Below, one piece after another: positions 45,501 to 60,500 of a stretch of 64,000 bases of DNA. The number at the start of each line of letters is the position of its first letter. The stretch's first letter is position 1. The notes below the pieces were generated by a model. The model was not told the origin of the DNA. It saw only the letters and a program-made list of their open reading frames with translations, and did not search any database. Position numbers and translations under genes: made by a program. This DNA comes from Mytilus galloprovincialis (Eukaryota; Mollusca; Bivalvia; Mytilida; Mytilidae), in the NCBI RefSeq assembly GCF_965363235.1, contig NC_134850.1:38808602-38872601 (forward strand), written 5' to 3'.

Positions 45501-48500
45501 GGGCTGTGGTGTAGTGGTTAGTGCATTGGACTATTAACACAAAGGTTCCTGGTTCAATTCCCATTTGGGATGAAACTTCAGGAACTCAATTTTCGGCTCA
45601 CCCTTGACACCATCTGCGAGTATGGTCTTGAGGAAACGATGATAGTCCGTTGGAAGGGGACAATAAATGGCTGACCCGTGTTAAAAGAGAGCCATATCTC
45701 TTGCACGTTAAAGACACCCTTGTAGATTTCGAAAAAGAGTAGGCTAATGCCGCTACAAGGCAGCACTCGCACCTGCAATGTGGAAAGGGATTAATATAAG
45801 TTGCAAAACTTGTTTCCCAATCCACTATAAATAAATATGTTTAAACTAACTCACATAGCCCAAACAGGTGAGCTAAAAAGTCTGAAATTTATATAAAATA
45901 CAAACCATGTATGTAAACCAGGCCAACCATTCTTCTACTTCACTCTCAAGTTACATGTATGAGGCCAAAATTAAAAATATGTTTGTTTCCCCTCCCCCCA
46001 CCCGGGTCAAAAATAAGCCCCCGGGTCAAAAAATTATTTTTAAACAAAAAAATCAAAATTATTTTTTTCCTGAAAATAATTTGTTTCCATTTTTGGAAAG
46101 TGCTTGAAAGCAGAAGGATTTAAAATCTAAATAAATACACTCAAATTGAGCACAAACAACTGATAAGTGGCCTGGACTGGACAAGTCAAACCATTCATGT
46201 GACCATGCTATGACAATCACATCCAGTTTAAAAAAAAAAGAGAAAAAAAAAGAACCTGCCTTCCTGGTCTGTTTACAAAGGGTAGACCCGGGGGAGGGGA
46301 AACAGACATTCTTTTAAATGTGGCCTGATAAAACAAAAGGTGACAGATGCAACAGAACCTTTTTAAAAAGTAAAATCACAAAAATACTGAACTCCAAGGA
46401 AAATTCAAAAAGGAAAGTCCCCAATCAAATGGCAAAATCAAAAGTTCAAACACACCAAACAAATGGATAACAACTGTCATATTCCTGACTTGGTACAGGC
46501 ATTTTCTTATGTAGAAAATGGTGGATTTAAGCAAAGAGTGCTAATGTTATTTTATACATCTACATTTCAGCAAATATTCTTACCTTATCTTAACGACATT
46601 CAATAAACTAAATGTTTCCTCAGTTCCTGAAATCACAATTTAAATTGTCAATAACAAAGGCAAACTAAAATTCATACAAATAAGTTATTAGTTATTACTT
46701 TATACTTAAGAAGAAAACAACTAGGATTAATTTGACAAAATCAATCTATTGAGATCAAATACTTGTAAGTTTTGAACATTTCCGTGTAACTATCAAATTT
46801 TGATTTTTTAAGAAAAGAGATCCAGAGCATAGATAAATTGATTTTCTCAGTGCAACAATCATTCAGGTACTTTTCCATTTTACCTCCAACCACTTTCTGT
46901 TTCAGTCATATGTATATTCTTGTTAAGTTCAATCTTTATGTGTATTTGCTTACAGATAATACATTCCTCAAGTTCAGTCCTATCAATTTCTATAAGTGTT
47001 AAATGAGAAGCTGATCAGTGATCCTCTTGGTCTTTTCTTTAACTTTCTTGTGCTTTCAGATAGGACTTGTGGCATAAGAAAATATCATTTTTGTATATAT
47101 GGTAGTTTTCTGATAGTGATTTGTTTTAACTAAACCTAGATAGCTATTTTGGATTTAAATCATAAAGCCTTTAACTTATCTGATTCATAATTGTTTTGTT
47201 TTTTACCCAGGCCTTTTGAAGTGTTTCTGAAAGAAATGAATTAAAACATTAAATAATACAATAATTTTATGAATTTGTTCAACAGTAAAATTAAGTCAAT
47301 AGTAGTATACTGCTGTTCAAAAGTCATAACTGATTAAGAGAAAACAAATCTGGGTTACAAACTAAAACTGAGGGAAACATATCAAATATAAGAGTAAAAC
47401 AATTATCAATTTCAAACTAGTCTTATTTCAAAGTAAAGAACTTACCCCATTTATAATTGATCAATGGAAATTCAAAATGCCTTTTCTCAATTCCAAAAGA
47501 CAATTTCAAATTGCAGCCATCAATGTTTGCATACACAGTGAATGATTTTCTAATTTTTCCAACCTCAACACAACAAGTAACTCCTGTACAGTAATCTGGT
47601 AGTGTACAGCTTATGGTACTTTGTATCTTAGGTAAAGTCATATTTACAGGACAAGCTGTAACAAAAATACTACATTAGTATATGCCATGCTCACAGTTAA
47701 GACGAATATCAATGGTTGTATTATTTCAGTCAACAATTTGAAACGGTGTTTGGTTTTTACATGTATATAGATCAAGCATTCATCAAAAATATTTTCCTTT
47801 ATTACTTTCAATCACCTTCTAAAAAATACACAAATTAGAGGTGCTAAATAATCTGTGTAGGTCAACTGCATTTTCTATGCACTCTTTTTAGGAAAAAATC
47901 ATCATGAAAGAGCAATAACTCCAGTAAGGAGTCCTCTGACAATTTCAGGCATTTAACTTTATGTAGATTTTGTCTTTCTGATAATTTTTCCTAATAAGTT
48001 CCCATTTTCAATTGTAGTTTTCAAAATAACAGGTAAAAATTAAGAAAAAGATTGATTCTTTTTTTTCAACTTTCCTTTATAAGGGGAAATAACTCAGTAG
48101 GGGAGATAACTCTAGTAAATTATTTTCCATAACAGAAAGTGTTGTGAATTTACCTATTTTAATATAAAGCAAGAAAACAAGTCTGGTATACCATTTTTTC
48201 TTTTTCTTATCTGAAAGTATGTTATAAGAGCTATCTTATCACATTTTATCTTAAAATTCTATGGTGTAGTTTTCTTTTAATCACATATAAATTGGATTTT
48301 ACTTCTTGCTTTTCTATCAACCTTCATTCCAACACATTGATAACATTCTAAGCACCCATGATGTCTTGCATCAATATAAAACAGTTACCTGTTGTGTTCC
48401 AACCATCAACTGCATCTTTATATGGTATTTCATTCCTATCACATGGAACTTCATTCAGAAAAGGCTTTAAACCCAAATATTCCATCAGTTGATTTGCAAG

Positions 48501-51500
48501 TGCTGATGTTAAACTTTCTCCAATTCCTAAACCTTTGTTTCCCATCCAATCAAACAAGGATATATCTTTAAAATAGAAATAGTATTGATTATATTTTCTT
48601 GTTCATTTCTTTCCAAAATCTGGACTGTTATCAATTCTCTGAGGATTTAATAAACAGCTATGCCATGAGCTCATGATACACACTTAGTCTTGTGTGAGAA
48701 GCCTCATGCAATAATCATAAATAGTTTCTGAGATACGGTGCAACATGTGAAAAAAAACTTTTTCTTTTACAAAAAAATCAATAACTCTTGAATAAAATTT
48801 TGAATCATCACCAAAAAGTATACAAATCTTTGGATTAATATAATTAAGAAGTGTGTGAAGTTTAAAGCAATAATCAACAAGAATGTGTCCATAGTACACG
48901 GATGCCCCACTCCCACTATCATTTTCTATGTTCAGTGGACCGTGAAATTGGGGTCAAAACTTTAATTTGGAATTAAAATTAGAAAGATCATATCATAGGG
49001 AACATGTGTACTGAGTTTCAAGTTGATGTAACTTTAACTTCATCAAAAACTACCTTGACCATAAACTTTAACCTGAACTTTGCACTATCATTTTCTATGT
49101 TCAGTGGATCATGAAATTGTGGTCAAAACTATAATTTGGCATTAAAATTAGAAAGATCATATCATGGGGAACATGTGTATTAAGTTTCAAGTTGATTGAA
49201 CTTCAGCTTCATCAAAAACTACCTCGACCAAAAACTTTAACCGGACGGACGAACGGAGGCACAGACGGACGGACGGACAAATGGAGGCACAGATCAGAAA
49301 ACATAATGCCCCTCTACTATCGTAGGTGGGGCATAAAAATCATTTATGAGATATGGCGTGACACGTGAAAACCCACCCCCCTTTTTCACAAAAAAAACTC
49401 AATTACTCTAAAATAAAATTTTGAATCATCACCAACAAGAGGTGTCACAACGACAGCAAACCAGATGTATTAACATTTATTTGTGTCCTGCCAATATCAC
49501 AAGAACCATTACTGATGAATGGTGAAAGTGAAAATCGTCAATATCAAATTTGACCTCCATTTTGTCATCAGTATCAACATATTAAAATTTGGAAAGCTTA
49601 GATTGAATGGTTCATGAGTAAATGCAACAACGTGAATGGAAACGGCATTTTACGATCTTTCAAGAACCATAACTCCTGAACAGTAAATGTCAAAATCGTC
49701 ATTATTGAACTCGACCTCTATTTTGTCATCAGTAACAACATATTAAAATTTCAAAAGCTTTGGTTGAATGGTTCATGAGAAAATGCACGGACACAACAGG
49801 AAACACCATTTTTCAATCTTTCAAGAACCATAACTCCTGAACGGTAAAAGTCAAAATCGTCATTATTGAACTTGACCTCCATTCTGTCATCAGTAACAAC
49901 ATATTAAAATTTGGGAAGCTTTGGTAGAATAGTTCATGCGTAAATGCACGGACACGACTGGAAACTCCATTTTTCAATCTTTCAAGAAGCATAACTCCTG
50001 AACGGTAAAAGTCAAAATCGCCATTATTGAACTTGACCTTCGTATAGTTGTCAGTAATAACATATTAAAATTTTAAAAGCTTTGGTTGAACGGTTCATGA
50101 GTTAATGCACGGACAACATTTGATTGCCGCCCGCCTGCCCGCCCGCCCGCCATACATCACCAAATCAATAACCGACATTTTTGTCACAAAAATCCGGTTA
50201 AAAAGTATATACAATCAAAGCCTTAAAGGCTGTAAAAGCAATTGCTGTCATGTTAATGTTTAGGGACTTATATATAATAATTAAACCTGACATGAGTGTT
50301 GTCTAGTTAGAAGTAAGAAGGTTTTAACTTTATATAAATAAAAGACTTTAGCAGAAAGTCATTTTTAATATGTTTTATATTTCACAAGGAGAAAACACTT
50401 TTACCAGGCTAAAGTTGGGGTCAAATATACATGTGCTGAAACATATAACTCAACAAGAATGTGTCCAAAGTACATGGATGCCCCACTTGCACTATTATTT
50501 TACATGTTCAATAGACCGTGAAATTGGGTAAAAAATCTAATTTGGCATTAAATTAGAAAGATCACACCATAGGGAACATGTGTACTAAGTTTCAAGTTGA
50601 TTGGACTACAACTTCATCAAAAACTACCTTGACCAAAAACTTTAACCTGAAACTCACACTTTCATTTTCTATGTTCAGTGGACCGTGAAATTGGGGTCAA
50701 AAGTTTAATTTGGTTGTAAAATTAGAAAGATCATATCATAAGGACATGTGTACTAAGTTTCAAGTTGATTGGACTTCAGCTTCATCAAAAACTACCTTGA
50801 CCAAAAACTTTAACCTGAAGCGGGACAGACGGACGAACGAACAGACGAACGAACGGACGGACGCACAGACCAGAAAACATAATGCCCCCCTACTATCGTA
50901 GGTGGGGCATAAAAAGAAATCATCATGGATTATCCCCTGGTAGTGTTTGTAACTGGGCAATAATTTCCTTTATTGATTTAATTTTAACAATTTTCATTAT
51001 TAATTTATATTTAACCATTAACACAAATGATTAAGTTAAAACATTCCAGACGCAAATGTTAAAAAACGGGAAAGAAATAAAAAATCTTACAAGACATAAA
51101 CATGTAAAGAATAAATGTATATTTCAGCTTAATAAAAATATTTTCATAATGGTACTTTGTCATCATTTTTAAAACTAAGTTCCAAACATTATTGCTCAGT
51201 TGATATACATGTATGTCCTTCTGATGCGGTACGAGCACAGGCACTTGTTTCTATCCAAAATAGTTTTATATGGATAGTCGACCTTCCTATGGATAGAAAC
51301 AAGTGCATGTGGGTACGAGATAACTATAATTATCATGCAATCCCGAAAAGGGGGGTCATCACAGACAAACATGACATTAAATCGTTATCACTGAACTAGT
51401 ATATGGTCGGGTTGTTGTCTCTTTGACACATTCCCCATTTCCATTCTCAATTTTATTATACGAACAAGAACAAACAGCTCTACGTTGCTTTGACATTTAT

Positions 51501-54500
51501 CAATTTTCAGGAAACATTGCGAAAAATGATCTTCAATATTTCGAAAACATGTGAAATAAAATTGCTAACACGGTGGACCGTCGAGTGTCAACAAACGTAG
51601 TAGACTTGTTCACTGAAAAGACGAGGATAATGGTTTCATCTGACATTTGTTATGCATACCCAGTTTTTATCATGATATTTAAAAAGACGTACTTTTTTTC
51701 AATCTATGTAACTAGAAAATTCCAAATTGAAATATCTCTTCATCTGGACCGACTTAGCATCTACTACGTTTGGACGGGTCCATTTCATTAGTAAGGTGAT
51801 CGATAAATATTACGGAGTTTTGACAGAAAAGGAAAACGAACTTATTGTTATGTGTTTTCAACAAGGGTTTCGTTCCGCTAAATTATTTGCGCAAACAAAG
51901 TTTGTCTATTTTTAGATTACAGGTAATCATTTGACACTACACATTAACCTGTGTAGTGATTTTGATTTTACGATAAATGTATGAATGAACGATAATTTTA
52001 TGAATGAACAAGAGCACCTGACCTCTTAAAGAAACACAAATTAAACATATAAAACCGTATTTAATAGGAGATAATTCAGTTAAATTTTCAATACTAAATC
52101 AACAACTGAAATGAATCCATATTTTGTTGAAACATCGTACGAACGGCGGAAAACGGAATCGCAGTTATAAAAATGTACTTTTTTTCACTCGGACTTCTAT
52201 GTTATTTGATAGTCAAACGGTTGACCCTTTAAATACAAAAATACATCTACAAGAACATATTCTGAAACTTCTTAAATCCACTAACGTTTTTTTAAAGTTT
52301 CAAGCTATGTATTGCATTAGAAAACATACATAGGTGTTAAAGAATGACAGACCAGGAGCCTGTTTAACAAAATACTATGGCTTGATATGGGCGGAGTCTC
52401 TGATCTGGGTCACAAAGATGGCCATACGCGATAACATAAAAGCAATTGCTTTAAAAAACACAATTACTCTTAAATGAAATTTGAATTATCACCAAAAAGT
52501 ATACAAATCTTAAATGGATTAATATAATTAAGAAGTGTGTGAAGTTTAAAGCAATAATCAGAAATTGTTTTTTAGATACAGCGCTACATGTGAAAAATAC
52601 ACACCCCTGTTTTAGTTATTAAGTCCTGTTACTCAAAAAGTTTAAAACCTATTATCACCAAATAGTATACAGATCTTGTGACCATCATAAGATACAACGA
52701 TGTCAAGTTTCATGAAATTTGGATAAGAGGTACTCAAGTTACAGTGCAACATGTGGACGGACGGACGGACGGACGGACGGACGGACGGACGGACAGACAG
52801 ACAGAAAGACAGACAGACAGAAGGCCGGACATTTGTATACCATAATACGTCCCTTCAAAATTTTGACAGGCTTATAAAAATGAATTGTGGTGATCTTAGG
52901 GCCAAATATAGGCTGTTAACTTGTATATATTTGATATACATACTGTATACTGCCACACACTGATCTGGTGTGTGGGTCAAATTTATATTATACCAAATAA
53001 TTCCATATCATGATTGATTTCAATAATTCAATATACATGTTAATGTTAAGTTTTTAATGATTTCAAAGAGTAAATAAAAACAATGAAACAGTTTGCACCA
53101 TATGATTTCTTATTATCCATTGGTATCTTATTATCCTTAAAAAAACATACTTAGTGATTTAAAGTCCATTTCCATATCACATAGAGGCTGTGGAATCAGT
53201 TGTTCTTTGAAGATTTTCAGTGTTGGTTCACACACATTTTTCTCAAGGCAAATACTGAAGTCCAAATCTACTATAAACTTCTTCTGGTCAGTCAGCTTGT
53301 CAATTTTGAATCTTTTAGAAGAAAGTGTTATGTTGCATATAAAAGTAAAGACACTTTCAATATAAGTATTGGAGATATGTGTGATGAAAAAAAGTCAAAA
53401 ATTCATTCAACTTATGATAAATTCAAATTATCAGCAAACAGAAAGTAGCTACATGACAAATCTCAAGTGCTCCCATTATACAACTCATCTCTTTCAACAT
53501 GTTCAAGCTGTCAATGAAATATGAGAAAAGCGTGACAAACATATTTGTTGGACGAACATTGACTAAAGATGGACAAGATGACTGCAAACTACCCTTAAGT
53601 TTGATGCATAAATGAGGAATTTGTTTATAATTTTTGCACAGTCTGGTTGTATTCTAAATAAATATTTAAAATTTAAAAAGAAAAGATAACACAGTGAACA
53701 AAATAATAGAACAAATTTGACATTTAGACAGAATATACTGAAAATGAATAAATATATAAATGTCTTACTTTATTCTGAAAATTTCCTGTAACCTTTCTTC
53801 TTTGACATCACCTTAAAGAATCATAACAAGAGTTAAAATCACTTCAAAATGACGCCATTAATTTCTACATTAATCATACATAAGTGCACTGTGACACTGC
53901 AGTAACATTTTCATATCAATTAACACTAATATGCAAGGGAAAAATGTAAGCAACCTTCAGCTTTTCAATATTTTTTTTTGGAATTCAAATATTCTAGCCT
54001 CAAAGCAAAACTGGTGAAGGTAAAATTGGCATCATGAATGTTTTTTCAACAATTTAAATAAAAAATCCTCAGTAGCTTACATTCAATATAGTGGATAGCC
54101 ACAAAATACCATAAACTTTGGTTCTGTTATAAAGCTCCCTACAGGTGACCAATGTATTAAAATCCTCTTCTACATGACTTACCCCAAGTATAATCAAAGA
54201 AATTAATTTCGAACTCTAGTGTTTCAATCCTGCCTCTTATCTGGTAGTTACAGGTATCTATGTATAAGTTAATGTTCAGTGACAATTTTAGGAAGTCAAA
54301 GTTATAACAACAATCTATTCCTGTACAGTAATCTGGTACATAACAGACAAGGGACTCTGGCAATTCTGGTAATGCTGTAATTGCTGGACAATCTGTAAAA
54401 AAAATATAAAAAAAATATAAGAGTTATAATGACAGCACTTTTATCTTTCATGTTTGTCTATTATTTTTGGGGTTTTTGGTCTTTCCTCCTTTCTTACAAT

Positions 54501-57500
54501 GATAAAAACTTCAGTACCATTTCATTGCAAATCTTCATCATATTTAGAAATGGCCAAAGCAATTGTTTTCAAAAGGATCTTTCTATCAAGTTTCATTCAT
54601 TCTTAAACTGAAGGAGTTTGCATATTGACAAACTTTGATGACTGCAAATCATATATAGACAGACAGGATAAAAACAACATTTAGAGACATTCTGTTCAAC
54701 TCATCAATTTATGGGTATTGAAACTTTGGAGTCAATTTATCTTCAGATTATCATATTTCAGATTATATCTTTAACAGCTATTTTTAAACAAAAAGTTGAA
54801 GAATCATTTTAATGCAATGAAAATAACTACTATGCCCAGGAGTTTCTTTTTATATCTTTTTCTTCACAAGCATTGTTGTTTAGTTTTGTTTATTTGCAAT
54901 TGTATTTTAAATATAAGTGGTTTATGCTGTATCTTTTAAAATATTTTTAAAATATTTTTTCTTATATTACCAATAGTATTTGATAGAAATAATTTTTTTT
55001 TATCCCTTTTGAAAATCAACAAAAAAAACAGCACTATGTCATGATGAAATTAATCAAAAAAAATCAAATTTAATTATCATTATTTTATCTTTACTGATAA
55101 CTCAAAAATACTTCACCATTTTTCCAGCCATTTGAAGAACTGTAATACAAATCATCTCCATGACTACATGGTGGAGACTTCAAAAGGGTATCCAGTCCAA
55201 GCTGTTGTAGCAAAAGTCTGATGTAAGATGTCTGCATCAAACCTGTGGTATTAACTCCTAAGTTGTCTGCCCAATCCGTTAAAGAAAAGTCTTATAAAAA
55301 ATAGGAATTATTCATTAGGGTTTACAGATTAAAACAATCCAACAAAAAACAACCCAGGATACAGCTGAATATGATTTCTTTATATGTAAAAAAAAGTTTG
55401 ATTCTATCATTTATTATAAAAATTATCTTCATTGTTTTATTAGGTTGTGGAATAAAAAATAAATGTGATTCTAATTCAACTTCGCTTGTTATACTAACAT
55501 GTCGTCAATAAACTTAATTTGTGACCATCAACTCACCAAGTAATGCCATTGGAGCTTAAAATACAATACAGTTATCTCCTAAATCACATTAGGAAGTTTT
55601 CTAGTAAGTTTTCTAGTAAGAGCATAAAATTTCTAGAATATTTAGGAAATAATTTGCAGTTTACATGACAAAATGTGTGTAGGTCTATAGTAGACAAGAA
55701 TGTGTCCATAGTAGACAGGATGCCCCACTCACACTATCATTTTACATGTTCAGTAGACCATGAAATTAGGGTCAATGCTTTAATTTGGCCTTAAAATTAA
55801 AAAGATTATATCATAAGGAACATGTGTACTAAGTTTCAAATTGATTGGACTTCAATTTCATCAAAAAGTACCTTGACCAAAAACTTTAAACGGACGCAGA
55901 CATCAAATGGACGGACGAACAGACGACTAATGGACGCACAGAATGGTTTGATTAGTTTTAATGCTAAAAGTCACAGATTGATGGAAAGTCTTCTGACCTT
56001 ACACAAGCAACTAAAAAACTAACAAAACAAACATAAAGATTTGATTTTAATGAAATTGATAAAAAGCTTATGTTGCAAAGGCAGTAAAACACTCTCCTAC
56101 TGCATTACCATGCAAAAGCTCAATATCTCTAAGATTATCTCAGAAAACAATATCTGCATAAAATCTCTAGGCATTGACAACATTAAATGAAGAAAAAATC
56201 ATGTGGTGGCCCTTTTTGACATTCAAGGTTGAATCTAGTATACATAACCCAGGGCTTTGTTTGTTACTGGAAAATGTATTTAAAATGGCATTTGATTTTA
56301 TTCTACAGGAATAAACTACAGCACGAGGAAATAACTACCTTTCAGATCAATAGTAGCTTCCATATCACACACAAGCTGAGGAATCTCTGTGTTGTCAAAT
56401 ACTTTCACGTTGGGAAAGCAGTTAGATTTATCAGTAAGACAGACTTTTACAGCCAAATCAAGAATGAACTTCTTCAAATTTGGTGGCTTCTTAACAGAAA
56501 ACCTGTAAAATACATAAAATTAAGGTAATACAACTATCTAGATCCAATAAATGAACATAGAGGAGTCATATTAAATTATAAGAATAACTGAAGGTCTAAA
56601 GCTATTCTTTCCTTCTTAGGCTGAGTCACTTTCAGACATTGAATGAAAAGTGAAAAAATTTTCCGCTTAGTCTTTTGATTCAAGTGACCATGCAAATAAC
56701 TGGTCAAAACAATATGGAAAGGAGTAAGGATATACAAGTGTAAAATATTTCCCTAATGATTAAAATTGAGTTTCTTCTTACAGTTCTTCTATTAAAGCAT
56801 GCAAAACAAACAATTGATTAACTTGCTTGCTATATTTGTTTGGATGTCTGTAAAGAACAGGTAGGTAGTCTGTTTCAGTCTATTTACTATTTACTGGAAT
56901 ATGATTGGACAATAAACACTAAATTCATTTCATGTCAATTCTTATTGTCCAATCAAATCCCAGTATATATAAAAACAGACAGAAACTCTGCCTACCTATT
57001 GTTTGCAAACAACCAAGCAAACATAGCAAGCAAGTTTATCAATGTTTTGTTTTGCATGCTTTTATAGAAGAACTGTAATCAAGATATGTTTTGCCAATTT
57101 CAAACCATTGATAAGCATCTTTAAAATGTGTGCAGTAAGAATCGCAAATGATGATAATGAAATACAAATTATCTAAAATATTGGGTAATTCAAGGTAGAT
57201 CATAAGTAAATGTTTTTTGAGACAGAATTTTCTTATAATTTGCCAAAATGAAGATTTTACTATGCTTTTTTCAAAAATATAATAAAAAGTATGGGTCACC
57301 GTGCTATTTTTCAAGCTATGAGTCGTTGAAAATTGCCTAAATTTGGTTAGTTTGTTCAATGATTTTAAAAACCAATAAGATTGATATTTGTTAAAATATT
57401 TTGAATAAGACAATAAATTAACAAGTTTTCTTTATATAAATAAACAGTCTAACCATTAAATTGCAAATCTGTTTTATTCTTAAATTTGCTGATTAGGGCA

Positions 57501-60500
57501 AATAACTAGACTGATTTTGTACTGTGATTGTACAATCCAAGATGGCGGTATACCATAAATTTACCTTAAACTGTCATAATAACAAAATGATATGGTAATA
57601 ATTCCACCCTTTTAATTTGTGATATACAGGTATATTTTCCCTCAGCAATTCAGGAAAATGCAATACTAGTTATAACCAGTTAATTAAGTCTCATCTCTTT
57701 CAACACTTACTCAAATATGATGACATCATTAGCTAATGATATTCTTTCAGTCTTTCCTGAAAACATAGAATAATTTGTTATGTTAAGATAAAAAAAACTG
57801 TGACCTTTCTTTGCACTTTTCATTAATGTTAAAACACCCATTCTTCAATCAAAATGACTCGTATAAATGTCTTTGAAGACTGAATAATTGTTATTCCTAA
57901 ATATAATTTTACGTTGATGACAAATCATTGATAATTTCAAATTTGATTAAACTGTCCATAGTCGGGGTTGATCAAAAAGTTTTAACCCCACATTCTGTGT
58001 GTGTCTGTCCTGAGCCAGGAGTCTGTTGTCTTTTGCTGCTGTATATCATTTTTGTTCTTTGTTAGTTGTCTTGTAATTGTCATTTATAGATTTCTATGCT
58101 GTATGAGATTTGCTCATTATAGCAGGTCATACAGTGACCAACAGTTTCTAACTTTGAATTCATTTGGTCTTTGGTGGTTTGTCTCATTGGCAAGTATCTC
58201 ATTCTTAGAAGTTTGCCCAAAGATAAAAATGTGTTTTTTTTTAAATTGCTTGTTTTTAAATCCAAAGAACTATATAGAAAAAGGTTTGTAGTACAATATA
58301 TAACCAGATGCTCCGCAGGGCGTAGCTTTATACGACCGCAGAGGTTGAACCCTGAACGGTTGGGGCAAGTATGGACACAACATTCAAGCTGGATTCAGCT
58401 CTAAATTTGGATTGTGATTAAATAGTTGACACAGCATAGGTTTCTGACACAGAATGAATGTGTTCTAATGAACTTAAAATTTTTGTTTTCTCTTAGAGCA
58501 ATTCACTATGCTGTTGAATATTAATCCTCTCGAAACAAGAATGTGTCCTCAGTACACGAATGCCCCACTCGCACTATCATTTTCCATGTTCAGTGGACCG
58601 TGAAATTTGGGTAAAAACTCTAATTTGGCATTAAAATTAGAAAGATCATATCATAGGGGACATGTGTACTAAGTTTGAAGTCGATTGGACTTAAACTTCA
58701 TCAAAAACTACCTTGACCAAAAACTTTAACCTGAAGCGGGACAGACGGACAGACGAACGGACGGACGAACGAACGGACAGACGGACGGACGGACGGACGC
58801 ACAGACCAGAAAACATAATGCCCCTCTACTATCGTAGGTGGGGCATAAAAATGTTTGAAGAAATTTTCTTTTTTATTTATGAAATTTCAAATGAGAAAAA
58901 TTGAACCCAATTTTTTTAATCACATCCCCCTTTCCCTTATTCCAAAACTAATCTCAATTAAAATTTCTAATGGAGTTTGCAACAATAACTACTCATTTAA
59001 ATACATCATAAAATATTAAGATGTAAAAAAAACTGCTTGTTATCACTGAATGTTATTTATTATAATTTATCAGTTGGTAGTAAAAAGTGAATATACATTG
59101 TATATTGTATATAACAAAGATTTAAGTTGATTCTGGACAAAGAAAGATAACTCCAATTAAAAAAAAAATCTTGCTATTGCACAATATTTTGCAATTAGAT
59201 ATTTCTTGCTTACTATTCTGGACAAAGAAAGATAACTCTAATTAAAAAAAAATTTGCTATTTCACAATATTGTGCAATTAGATATTTCTTGCCATTGCGC
59301 AATACTGTGCAATTGAAAAGACTTGCTATTGCACAATACTTAATATAATAATTTTAGATCCTGATTTGGACCAACTTGAAAACTGGGCCCATAATAAAAA
59401 ATCTAAGTACATTTTTGGATTCAGCATATCAAAGAACCCCAAGATTTCAATTTTTGTTGAAATCAGACTAAGTTTAATTTTGGACCCTTTGGACTTTAGT
59501 GTAGACCAATTTGAAAACAGGACCAAAAATGAAGAATCTACATACACAGTTAGATTTGGTATATCAAAGAACCCCATTTATTCAATTTTTGATGAAATCA
59601 AACAAAAATTAATTTTGGACCCCGATTTGGACCAACTTGAAAACTGGGCCAATAATCAAGAATCTAAGTACATTTTTAGATTCAGCATATCAAAGAACCT
59701 AACTGATTCATTTTTTGTCAAAATCAAACTAAGTTTAATTTTGGACCCTTTGGACCTTAATGTAGACCAATTTGAAAACGGGACCAAAAGTTAAGAATCT
59801 ACATACACAGTCATGACAGTTAGATTCGGCATATCAAAGAACCCCAATTATTCAATTTTGATGAAATCAAACAAAGTTTAATTTTGGACCCTTTGGGCCC
59901 CTTATTCTGTTGGGACCAAAACTCCCAAAATCAATACCAACCTTCCTTTAATGGTCATAAACCTTTTGTTTAAATTTCATAGATTTCTATTTACTTATAC
60001 TAACGTTATGGTGCGAAAACCAAGAAAAATGCTTATTTGGGTCCCTTTTTGGCCCCTAATTCCTAAACTGTTGGGACCTAAACTCCCAAAATCAATACCA
60101 ACCTTCCTTTTGTAGTCATTAACATTGTGTTTAAATTTCATTGATTTCTATTTACTTAAACTAAAGTTATTGTGCGAAAACCAAGAATAATGCTTATTTG
60201 GGCCCTTTTTTGGCCCCTAATTCCTAAACTGTTGAAACCTAAACTCCCAAAATCAATCCCAACCGTTCTTTTGTGGTCATAAACCTTGTGTCAAAATTTC
60301 ATAGATTTCTATTAACTTAAACTAAAGTTATAGTGCGAAAACCAAGAAAATGCTTATTTGGGCCCTTTTTGGCCCTTAATTCCTAAAATGTTTGGACCAA
60401 AACTCCCAAAATCAATACCAACCTTTCTTTTGTGGTCATAAACCTTGTGTTAAAATTTCATAGATTTCCATTCACTTTTACTAAAGTTAGAGTGCGAAAA

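Noticed and set aside
45501-45575. Functional tRNA gene
   Set aside because: The A and B boxes are good, but the acceptor stem does not pair and the sequence continues into a SINE body.
51561-52335. Possible small plus-strand genes
   Set aside because: The short ORFs have no motif, no splice logic, and overlap weak inverted repeats.
56229-56528. 99-codon plus-strand ORF
   Set aside because: It is antisense to the M2 FES exon and has no family features.
57039-57413. 124-codon minus-strand ORF
   Set aside because: No cysteine pattern, no module motif, overlaps the end of a foldback element, and its composition is that of AT-rich intron.
59366-59794. 142-codon ORF with repeated DQLENWA-like segments
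   Set aside because: It lies in internal duplications of a repeat element; the repetition explains the openness.
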